64,000 nt of DNA from Mesorhizobium sp. Root157 (GTDB lineage Bacteria; Pseudomonadota; Alphaproteobacteria; Rhizobiales; Rhizobiaceae). The DNA is taken from contig NZ_LMGJ01000033.1 of NCBI RefSeq assembly GCF_001427385.1, positions 62,001 through 126,000 on the forward strand. The letters are read 5' to 3'. A program made the translations under genes and the position numbers. Positions 12,592 to 19,954 of this stretch are shown one piece after another. The stretch's first letter is position 1, and each line of letters starts with the position of its first letter. The notes beneath the pieces were generated by a model. The model had not been told where the DNA came from, did no database searches, and worked only from the letters and a program-made list of their open reading frames with translations.

Positions 12592-13056
12592 TTAGTTGGC
12601 GACGCTCGACGGTACGGACGAACGCTCCGCCAGGGTACGGCGAATGTCAGCCATCGAATGGCTCAGCACATTGATGGCTTCATCAAGCAGTGCGCGCTGG
12701 TTTTGCAGACGGGCAAGTTGTTTGTCGGATTTGTCCAACGCCACCTTGAGTTGCTTGATGTTGGTGCCAGACGGATCGTAGAGGTCCATCAACAGCTTGA
12801 CGTCGCGTAGCGAGAACCCGACCTTGCGGCCGAGCAAGATGAGCTTGAGGCGCGCCTTGTCGCGATGCGTATAAAGGCGGGTCGCCCCTTCACGCAGCGG
12901 ACTGATCAGGCCCTTGTCCTCGTAGAAGCGCAAGGTGCGCAACGTCACGCCGAATTGCTTTGCCATCTCGCCGATGCGCGCCAACTCGCCGGCTGAATCA
13001 CTCAGAATATCATTTTGAAAGGCCGCGCTGTCTACGGCCGGCATCAATTTCATCAT
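12592..13056 (-). CDS. MerR-family transcriptional regulator (LiuR-like)
   Basis: A 154-residue MerR protein: winged HTH at about residues 26-95 (ARIGEMAKQFGVTLRTLRFY, then EDKGLISPLREGATRLYTHR) followed by a leucine-rich coiled coil (IKQLKVALDKSDKQLARLQ) for dimerisation. There is no metal-binding cysteine pair at the C-terminus, so metal sensing is unlikely. Members of this branch (LiuR) control branched-chain and fatty acyl-CoA catabolism. Its position just upstream of the beta-oxidation operon, with related palindromes in front of both, supports that role and autoregulation. The ligand is not known. A leader AGGA precedes the tandem ATG codons. Confidence 0.9.
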   Translation of the reverse strand: MMKLMPAVDSAAFQNDILSDSAGELARIGEMAKQFGVTLRTLRFYEDKGLISPLREGATRLYTHRDKARLKLILLGRKVGFSLRDVKLLMDLYDPSGTNIKQLKVALDKSDKQLARLQNQRALLDEAINVLSHSMADIRRTLAERSSVPSSVAN

Positions 13057-13171
13057 CGGTTTTTCCTAAGATTGCGGCACGGCCTTTGAAGGGCCTGCGG
13101 CGCATGCGGAAGAGCACTTTGACTTCCGGTTGTGGTTTCGATCGTCACTGCAAACGGGGTTTGGAGTTCCG

Positions 13172-13187
13172 CTTACGTTTACGTAAG
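13172..13187. promoter_or_regulatory. Probable autoregulatory operator of the MerR-family gene
   Basis: CTTACGTTTACGTAAG is two perfect 7-base arms around TT, 116 bases upstream of the MerR start codon. Its core matches the large palindrome at 12403-12448, which suggests the same protein binds both. Confidence 0.65.
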
Positions 13188-13502
13188 GGTATATCGATAG
13201 CGACGGCGAAATTCAAGGGGGGCGCGGTGGGCATCAGGTTCCTTGCCGTGCGGCATGCCGGGTCGAAGTGTTTTCTCAATAAAGGTTAAGCTTCTTAAGT
13301 TTGATTAACATCTTGTTTACCACGTTGGGCGAATTGTGCGCATGTCGGTTCCCCGTGGTTATCCTGTAGCGAAGTTTTCACGGTTCTCGGAGCGTGGGCC
13401 TGCCCTTCTGCCGCATGGCAATGGTGCGGCCGCGTTCGCTGCCGACGGAATTTTTGAGAGGAACCTGGCTCGGTGCCAGCCACTCCAGAAACAGGCGTCG
13501 CG
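13188..13502. other. Intergenic promoter region of the PodJ-like gene
   Basis: No gene is seen. The stretch holds an AT-rich block with three TTAA tetramers (13286, 13295, 13305) spaced by 5 and 6 bases, and it must carry the promoter of the gene starting at 13503. A GAGAGGA ribosome site lies at about 13455-13462, rather far from the ATG. Confidence 0.4.
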
Positions 13503-16500
13503 ATGAGCAACAAACGGTCCTATCTCGAAGCACTTAACGCCAGCCGGCAGCGCAAGCCTCATACGACGCTGGAGCAGCTCAACCATTCGCTTGCCGCGCT
13601 GGAAGCGCGGCTGGAGCGATCGAGGCATGAAACCGACAGCCGCGAGGCACCTGGCCAGGGCGAGCCGCGCTACGGCAATCCCTCTTCGCGTGGCCCATTC
13701 TTTTCGGCAGAGCCTGTCGAGCCCCCGGCGGCTTCGTCCTTCGGGCCGAACTACCAGACGATCGCACGCGACATCGACCGCGTCCGCGGACAGGAAGACA
13801 GCCTCACCGCCGTAGGCAAGATCGCGGGGGAACTACGTGGCCTGCGCGAGGAACTGCGCCACCAGATGACGGCCGGGCTGCACCAGGAATTCGAGGCGCT
13901 GCGCCGCGACATCGAACTTGCGCGCCAGCCCGACGAGGCCGCCGGGGATAGCGTCCAGCTCAGTCTTGAGCTGGAACGGCTGTCGGGCACCATCCAGGCG
14001 CTAGCCGACAAGAGCGATGACAGAAGCATCAGCATGCTGCGGCTCGAACTGGAACAGGTAAAAGCGGCGATCGATACCTTGGCCCGCGACGAGAGCGTAC
14101 GCGCCGCCGACAATCGCTGGGACGATTTCGATCGCCGTTGGTCAGCTTTTGAAGAGCGTTTCGACGCTGGCCAGCAGGCACCCGACGACAATGCAGGCAT
14201 TGCCATGTTGAACGAACGGCTCGAGCAGATCAGCCGCGCCGTCGACAACCTCCCCGAATCGTTGTCACTGCGCTCGCTCGAAGAAAAGGTTCGCACACTG
14301 GCCGGCGCCCTCGAACATTTTGCCAGCCAACAAAACGGGCCTGCAGGCGACACCGTCAGCCTGATCGACGAGCGGCTCGACGAAATTTCGCGGGCGATCG
14401 TCGCTTCAACTGTTACGGCGCAGGCAAATGCATTCGATCCGGCCGCCTTCGAGCGTATCGAGCAGCGCATCGCAGCGCTTGCCGCTCAGATTGAGGAGGT
14501 TTCCGAAGAAAGGCCATCAGGCGAAGTCATAGAACGGCTCAACACCCTGTCGCGACGCGTCGATGACCTCGCCGCGCAGAATCGTCTGCCGGAACAAGTG
14601 ATAGAACGGCTTGCCGCCCAGATCGCAATCATCGCAGACAGAATCGATCACGCGCCGGCCATGCCCGATGCCGACCGTATCGTTCAGGGATTGGAACAAC
14701 GCTTTGACGTACTGGCGGGCATGCTGGAACGGCGACAGGGCGATGCTATCGAGCAAGGCAACATCCTGTTCCGCGAGTTGGAACGCAGACTTGATGAAGT
14801 GGCGGACCGGCTGGGCCACCTCGCACCGCAGCCTGGCATGGACAGCACCGGAGTCATCGAAGCTATCAGCGCGCATTTCAATGTTCTGACCGAGGGGCTT
14901 GAAGCACGCGCCAATGATCCGGCCAACCAGAAAGCCATTCGCGGTTTGGAAACCCGGCTTACAGAAATATCGGACCGTCTGGACAGTTCGACCGCCCAGT
15001 TCGCCGGGCTCGACCCCGATCTCATCCGTAGCCTCGAAGCACAAGTGGCGGGCCTGTCGGCGCACCTGTCGCAGCCCGGAACCCCACTACCGGATTTCGA
15101 CGATATCAGCCCGCGGCTTAGCCAGATCGAGCAGTCGATCGCCGGTACGCGGGAATCCATCCTGGACGCAGCCAGAGAGGCGGCCGAAAGCGCGGTCCGC
15201 TCGATGAGCGGTTCCAACGCAGAAAATGCCGCGGTGGCCGGTCTGGCACAAGACTTGAAGACGCTTGAAGCGCTGACGCGACGTTCGGACGATCGCAACG
15301 CCAAGACATTCGAAGCTATTCACGACACGCTTCTGAAGATCGTCGAGCGCTTGGGCTCGCTGGAAACGCCAAGCATCGAAGAAGATGCGCCAGTCGAGAC
15401 CACGGCCAAGATCACGGTGCACGAGGCACCTACGCTTGATCTGGACGAACCACTGCCCTTGTCGGAAGCAGCCGGTGAACATGAAGATCTCGTCGCCGCC
15501 GTCATGCGCGGCGAAGCGCCTGTTCGCACACCTGCCGAGGCAGCGGCTGAAGCTGCGAGGGCGGCGACGGGCGAGGACACAGCCGTCCAAACCGAGACGG
15601 GTCGCAAGAAATCGCTCTTTGGTGGGATCGCCCGGGCATTCAAGGGCCGTAAGGCTCCAGACCTGCCGACTCTCGCCGGATCGGCCCCCGCGGCGGAAGC
15701 TCCGGCCGTCGATCCAGACGAACCGCTTGAACCAGCCTTCATCAATCGTCCGCTGGAACCTGGCTCGGGCGCTCCCGACCTCAGCGCGATCATGAAGCGG
15801 GTCCGTGACGAGCGCGGTCAACCGGCCAAGCGGAATGAAGCCGACGCCGCCAGGTCCGACTTCATCGCCGCTGCACGCCGAGCGGCGCAGGCGGCCGCGG
15901 CGGAAGCGGAGACGCTGAAGCGGCAGTCGAGCATTGGCGGTCCGGTCAAGGCGCTGCGCATAGGCGATTTGCTCAAGGCGCGCCGCAAGCCGATCCTGAT
16001 GGCGGCCGGCGCCATCATGCTGGCCCTGGCTGGTCTCCAGCTTGGCAAGGCGTTCCTGTCCGATCCGGTGCAGGTAGCGCAAAAGACCACGACCCCGGCT
16101 GTCGTGCAAAAGGTTGCACAAACCGCGCCGGCAAAAATCAAGACCACGCCTGTTTCCGCCTCCAGGTCCATCGGCACCACTGCCGATGCTGCCGGGCCGA
16201 AGCCAAGCGAACCAGAGGCAAAGGCCATCGTCGTGGCGGCAACCCCCAAGGCGAGCAGCGCCGCCGCCATGCTGGTGCAGCCGCCGGAAAAGGCACCTGT
16301 CGCCATGACCGCGCCTCCTATTGCTGCGCCGGTTAAGATAGAGACCTCAGCGCCGGTTGCCCCCCTTGCCGGTAACGAAGAAGGCAAGCCGGCCGTTGCG
16401 CCGGAAGCCAGGATGGATATCCCGGACGATATCGGCACACCCGCGATGCGCGCCGCCGCCGCCGGCGGCGATGCCAGGGCGCTGTTCGAGATCGGCTCGC

Positions 16501-17264
16501 GCTATGCCGAGGCGCGTGGCGTCAAGGAAGATCTGGCGGTTGCGGCCAAATGGTACGAAAAGGCGGCTGAGCAAGGGCTTGCGCCGGCGCAATACCGCAT
16601 CGGCAATTTCTACGAAAAGGGCATCGGCGTCGCACGGGACATCGACAAGGCCAAGACCTGGTACCAGCTTGCCGCGCAGCAGGGCAATGCCAGCGCCATG
16701 CACAATTTGGCGGTGCTTTTGGCCATGGGTGCCGATGGCGTGAACGACAATGACGCGGCGGCGCGCTGGTTTCACGCGGCGGCGGATCTTGGCGTGAAGG
16801 ACAGCCAGTTCAACCTCGGCATCCTGTCGGCGAAAGGCGTCGGCATGAAGCAGGATCTTGAAGAATCCTACAAATGGTTCGCACTCGTTGCCAAGACTGG
16901 TGACAAGGATGCTGCGGCCAAGCGCGACGAGATCGCCAAGACGCTGCGGCCCGAGCAGTTGGAAAAGGCTCGTGCAACGACCGAGCTCTGGGCAGCTAAG
17001 CCGCTCGATCCTGCAGCCAATATGGTCGACCTGCCTGAAGGCTGGCAGGATACGCCTACCACCACGGCAAGCATCGACATGAAGAAGGCCGTGCAGAACA
17101 TCCAGTTGATCCTCAACAAGAACGGCTATCCGGCAGGCACTGCCGACGGAGTCATGGGTGGCAAGACCAAGGACGCCATCATGGCCTTCCAGGCCGACCA
17201 CGACATGGCCCAGACCGGCCAGGTGGATGAAAAACTGGTGAATGCGCTGCTTGCGCGCAAATAA
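13503..17264 (+). CDS. PodJ-like polarity protein: coiled coils, one membrane segment, Sel1 repeats, peptidoglycan-binding domain
   Basis: A 1253-residue bitopic membrane protein. Residues 1 to ~650 are rich in heptads of Leu/Ile/Glu/Arg and likely form cytoplasmic coiled coils. An acidic, Ala/Pro-rich linker follows. A single membrane helix lies near residue 830 (PILMAAGAIMLALAGLQLGK). The periplasmic part has four Sel1/TPR-like repeats at about 985-1150 (for example AAKWYEKAAEQGLAPAQYRI) and a C-terminal peptidoglycan-binding domain (about 1190-1253). This order matches PodJ, which organises a cell pole in Caulobacter, and its rhizobial relatives involved in polar growth. ATG 13503 was preferred to GTG 13473. 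It stands alone, without an evident operon. Confidence 0.88.
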   Translation: MSNKRSYLEALNASRQRKPHTTLEQLNHSLAALEARLERSRHETDSREAPGQGEPRYGNPSSRGPFFSAEPVEPPAASSFGPNYQTIARDIDRVRGQEDSLTAVGKIAGELRGLREELRHQMTAGLHQEFEALRRDIELARQPDEAAGDSVQLSLELERLSGTIQALADKSDDRSISMLRLELEQVKAAIDTLARDESVRAADNRWDDFDRRWSAFEERFDAGQQAPDDNAGIAMLNERLEQISRAVDNLPESLSLRSLEEKVRTLAGALEHFASQQNGPAGDTVSLIDERLDEISRAIVASTVTAQANAFDPAAFERIEQRIAALAAQIEEVSEERPSGEVIERLNTLSRRVDDLAAQNRLPEQVIERLAAQIAIIADRIDHAPAMPDADRIVQGLEQRFDVLAGMLERRQGDAIEQGNILFRELERRLDEVADRLGHLAPQPGMDSTGVIEAISAHFNVLTEGLEARANDPANQKAIRGLETRLTEISDRLDSSTAQFAGLDPDLIRSLEAQVAGLSAHLSQPGTPLPDFDDISPRLSQIEQSIAGTRESILDAAREAAESAVRSMSGSNAENAAVAGLAQDLKTLEALTRRSDDRNAKTFEAIHDTLLKIVERLGSLETPSIEEDAPVETTAKITVHEAPTLDLDEPLPLSEAAGEHEDLVAAVMRGEAPVRTPAEAAAEAARAATGEDTAVQTETGRKKSLFGGIARAFKGRKAPDLPTLAGSAPAAEAPAVDPDEPLEPAFINRPLEPGSGAPDLSAIMKRVRDERGQPAKRNEADAARSDFIAAARRAAQAAAAEAETLKRQSSIGGPVKALRIGDLLKARRKPILMAAGAIMLALAGLQLGKAFLSDPVQVAQKTTTPAVVQKVAQTAPAKIKTTPVSASRSIGTTADAAGPKPSEPEAKAIVVAATPKASSAAAMLVQPPEKAPVAMTAPPIAAPVKIETSAPVAPLAGNEEGKPAVAPEARMDIPDDIGTPAMRAAAAGGDARALFEIGSRYAEARGVKEDLAVAAKWYEKAAEQGLAPAQYRIGNFYEKGIGVARDIDKAKTWYQLAAQQGNASAMHNLAVLLAMGADGVNDNDAAARWFHAAADLGVKDSQFNLGILSAKGVGMKQDLEESYKWFALVAKTGDKDAAAKRDEIAKTLRPEQLEKARATTELWAAKPLDPAANMVDLPEGWQDTPTTTASIDMKKAVQNIQLILNKNGYPAGTADGVMGGKTKDAIMAFQADHDMAQTGQVDEKLVNALLARK

Positions 17265-17272
17265 GTACAGGT

Positions 17273-17292
17273 GGCGTCGCTTCTGCGACGCC
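17273..17292 (+). terminator. Stem-loop after the PodJ-like gene
   Basis: GGCGTCGC and GCGACGCC form a perfect 8-bp stem around TTCT, starting 8 bases after the stop codon. No U-tract follows, so it may protect the mRNA 3' end rather than act as a classical terminator. Confidence 0.55.
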
Positions 17293-17442
17293 CTCGCCAC
17301 ACATTTGCCTGTAACTGATTGACATGTTTCTTTTTTCAGCATCGCGGCGGATAAATTCCCTGCTGCGGCGGTCGTGCAAGAACAGATTAGCTTTTTGGCG
17401 GTATGCTTTTGCCGAGGGGCGACAAGTAATCGAGACGGACGG

Positions 17443-18366
17443 GTGGGCATCTATCTCCCGATTGCGGAAATTTCCGTCAACGTGTTCGTGCTGCTGGCCA
17501 TGGGCGCAGTGGTCGGTTTCCTGTCGGGCCTTTTCGGAGTCGGCGGCGGCTTCCTCATTACCCCCCTCCTGATCTTCTACAACATACCACCGGCGATCGC
17601 TGTCGCGACCGGCGCCAATCAGGTCATCGCCTCCTCCTTCTCCGGCGCGCTGTCGCACATGAAGCGAGGTACGCTCGATTTCAAGCTGGGGTTTGTGCTT
17701 TTGGCCGGTGGCATCGTCGGCTCGACGGCCGGCGTCTATGTGTTTTCCGTGTTGCGCAGCCTTGGCCAGCTCGACCTGTTCATTTCGCTACTCTACGTCG
17801 CGCTGCTGGGCAGCGTTGGCGGGCTGATGCTGGTCGAAAGCGTCAACGCGCTACGCGCCACCCGCAGCGGCGCAGCGCCTGCCTTGAAAAAATCGGGCCA
17901 GCACAACTGGATCCACCGCCTGCCGCTGAAGGTGCGCTTTCGTACATCCAAGCTGTTCGTCAGTGTCATTCCGGTGGTCGCCCTCGGTGCGGCTATCGGC
18001 TTCCTGTCCTCGATCATGGGTGTCGGCGGCGGCTTCATCATGGTGCCGGCATTGATCTACCTGTTACGTGTACCAACCAATGTCGTCGTCGGTACGTCGT
18101 TGTTCCAGATCATCTTCACCTCCGGCTATACGACGCTGATCCACGCCTCGACGAACTACACGGTCGACATCATGCTGGCCCTGCTGCTCATGATCGGCGG
18201 GGTTGCCGGTGCCCAGTATGGTGCCAAGGCCGGCCAGAAGCTGCGCGGCGAGCAACTGCGTGCGCTGTTGGCGCTGCTGGTGCTGGCGGTCGCCTTGCGC
18301 CTCGCGGTCGACCTTTTCATAACGCCGCCCAACCTTTACTCGCTCGCCAGCCCGGGGTTGAGCTGA
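17443..18366 (+). CDS. TauE/SafE family sulfite/organosulfur exporter
   Basis: An inner-membrane protein of 307 residues with two homologous halves, each opening with the family signature: GFLSGLFGVGGGFLITPLLI and GFLSSIMGVGGGFIMVPALI. About eight membrane helices are evident. The family moves sulfite, sulfoacetate or related anions; the substrate here is unknown. GTG 17443 was chosen because it yields the usual short N-terminus (GIYLPIAEISVNVF); GTG 17374 would add 23 unlikely residues. The stop overlaps the start of the next gene by one base, so the two are translationally coupled. Confidence 0.9.
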   Translation: MGIYLPIAEISVNVFVLLAMGAVVGFLSGLFGVGGGFLITPLLIFYNIPPAIAVATGANQVIASSFSGALSHMKRGTLDFKLGFVLLAGGIVGSTAGVYVFSVLRSLGQLDLFISLLYVALLGSVGGLMLVESVNALRATRSGAAPALKKSGQHNWIHRLPLKVRFRTSKLFVSVIPVVALGAAIGFLSSIMGVGGGFIMVPALIYLLRVPTNVVVGTSLFQIIFTSGYTTLIHASTNYTVDIMLALLLMIGGVAGAQYGAKAGQKLRGEQLRALLALLVLAVALRLAVDLFITPPNLYSLASPGLS

Positions 18367-19142
18367 TGGCGCGCATCTGGGTGCTGATTGCTGCTTTCCT
18401 GGCTTCATTTCCTGCGTCCGCGCAATCGCCGCACCAGGAAAGCATCCAGATCGGTCTCTCAACCGACAGCGTCGCGATCACCGCAGGTTTCGCCGGCGCC
18501 GACCTCACCATTTTCGGCTCGCTAGAGGACGCCGATCCGCAAGTCTCCCGCCAGGGGCGCTACGATGTGATCGTTGTGTTGGAAGGACCCGCGCGTCCAG
18601 TGGTTGTACGGCGCAAGGACCGGGTGCTGGGCGTGTGGATGAACCTCGAATCGGAGCAGTTCGAGAACGTGCCCGTTTCCTATTCCCTAGCCACGACCAG
18701 GGCATTTCAGGACATCACCGACCCGAACAACTACAAGCAGCTCTCGCTTGGCGCCAACAACATCTACATGCAGCCCGCCGACCGAAGCCAGAACCCCTTC
18801 ACCCTTGCCGAGTTCACCAAGGCTTTGCGTGAACGCAAAACCGCCATAGGGCTCTACAGCGAAAACGTGGGAGGCGTGCGCTTCCTGTCGCAGAACCTGT
18901 TTCGCGCGACCGTGCGGCTTGCCCCTGATGTGCCGGTCGGAACGCACAAGGCCCGCGCCTTCCTCTTCAAGAACGGCATCTTCGTGAAGGAGAGCTCCGC
19001 GCAGCTTGAAATCCGCAAGTCGGGCTTCGAGCAGGCCGTATTCCGCCTCGCGCACAATCACGGCTTCGTCTACGGCCTGATGTCGATAGGCCTGGCCATG
19101 GTGACGGGCTGGCTGGGGCGAATCATCTTCCGCAAGGACTAG
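18366..19142 (+). CDS. TIGR02186 family membrane-anchored periplasmic protein
   Basis: A 258-residue protein with a signal peptide (MARIWVLIAAFLASFPASAQ, cleavage after SAQ), a beta-rich periplasmic body (QIGLSTDSVAITAGFAGADL) and a C-terminal membrane helix (FVYGLMSIGLAMVTGWLGRI) ending in a short cytoplasmic RKD tail. The family occurs in alphaproteobacteria next to TauE/SafE exporters, as here. A role as accessory subunit of the exporter is inferred from this pairing. No enzymatic motif is seen. Confidence 0.87.
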   Translation: MARIWVLIAAFLASFPASAQSPHQESIQIGLSTDSVAITAGFAGADLTIFGSLEDADPQVSRQGRYDVIVVLEGPARPVVVRRKDRVLGVWMNLESEQFENVPVSYSLATTRAFQDITDPNNYKQLSLGANNIYMQPADRSQNPFTLAEFTKALRERKTAIGLYSENVGGVRFLSQNLFRATVRLAPDVPVGTHKARAFLFKNGIFVKESSAQLEIRKSGFEQAVFRLAHNHGFVYGLMSIGLAMVTGWLGRIIFRKD

Positions 19143-19180
19143 AGCGGTTCCGAGTTCAGCGGAAACGGCGGAACCGCTCT
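19141..19180 (+). terminator. Terminator-like 12-bp stem-loop
   Basis: AGAGCGGTTCCG and CGGAACCGCTCT pair perfectly around a 16-base loop, overlapping the TAG of the upstream gene and followed by AGTCTTTTGT. It could end transcription from both converging genes. The same hairpin sequence is, from memory, dispersed in Mesorhizobium. Confidence 0.65.
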
Positions 19181-19196
19181 AGTCTTTTGTCTAGGC

Positions 19197-19239
19197 GCAT
19201 TTCCGAACGCAAAACCGCTGCACACTTTTGCTGGAATGC
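19197..19239 (-). repeat. Dispersed palindromic repeat abutting the pdeM stop codon
   Basis: Ends GCATTTCC and GGAATGC are near-inverted, and the core reads AAAAGTGTGCAGCGGTTTTG on the minus strand. Related copies are at 22677-22720, 27439-27596 and 39404-39452. It begins one base after the pdeM stop on the minus strand, so it would be part of that mRNA's 3' UTR. Confidence 0.75.
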
Positions 19240-19240
19240 T

Positions 19241-19954
19241 CTAGCCGGGCCTGAGCATCGCGCCCGGAAGGGCGAAAATGCGATCCTTGCCCATCATGTA
19301 GGCGATGAGGCTGTCGCGCCGGAACAGGCCAGCATAGGCGCGGTCGAGCACATTGAGCGAGCCCGTATAGGCGCCGAAGGCCGGCATGATCATGCGCAAG
19401 CCATCGCCGGCAAAACAGCGGCGGCGCACCGAGCGGCCACGCTGGACGATGCGGGCGCATGGATGAAGATGCCCGGCAACCTCGCCGGCTACTTGCCCCT
19501 TCGACGGCTCGTGCCGGAACACCAGCGAGGCGACCGCCAGTTCCATGACCGTCTCGCCGGGCAGGTCGGCCGGCGCGTCCGGATCATGATTGCCGGCGAC
19601 CCAGAACCAGTCGCGGCCCGCCATCAGCGTTTCCAACCGCTCGCGGAAATCGTCGTGCAGGCGGCTGGCGCCTTCGCCATCGTGAAAACTGTCGCCAAGG
19701 CTGATGACGATGCGCGGCGCATAGTCGGCCATGACCAGTTGCAGCTTGCCAAGCGTCGCGGCCGTGTCATAAGGCGGGATCAGCGTGCCGCGCCTCGCCA
19801 GCGACGAGCCCTTTTCCAGATGCAGGTCGGAGACGGCGAGCAGGGAAAGCTCGGGAAAATAGAGCACGCCGCGCGGATCGCAGACCGCGTGTTCGCCTGC
19901 TATAGCGACGAGATCGGCAGACGCGGCTGCCGTTGTATCAATCGCCAGATTCAT
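19241..19954 (-). CDS. pdeM: Ligase-associated DNA damage response endonuclease PdeM
   Basis: A 237-residue metallophosphoesterase with the full metal-ligand set: SDLHLEKGSS, SLGDSFHDGE, VAGNHDPDA and GHLHPCARI. PdeM-type proteins are Mn-dependent DNA endonucleases that occur in the Lhr/Exo/Lig bacterial repair cluster, and all partners lie in this window. Its start overlaps the helicase stop by 4 bases, so it is translated from the helicase message. The 3' end abuts a dispersed palindromic repeat. Confidence 0.93.
   Translation of the reverse strand: MNLAIDTTAAASADLVAIAGEHAVCDPRGVLYFPELSLLAVSDLHLEKGSSLARRGTLIPPYDTAATLGKLQLVMADYAPRIVISLGDSFHDGEGASRLHDDFRERLETLMAGRDWFWVAGNHDPDAPADLPGETVMELAVASLVFRHEPSKGQVAGEVAGHLHPCARIVQRGRSVRRRCFAGDGLRMIMPAFGAYTGSLNVLDRAYAGLFRRDSLIAYMMGKDRIFALPGAMLRPG

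Noticed and set aside
13286-13308. CtrA binding site upstream of the PodJ-like gene
   Set aside because: TTAA tetramers are spaced by 5 and 6 bases, not the 7 of the CtrA consensus, so the site was not called as a feature.
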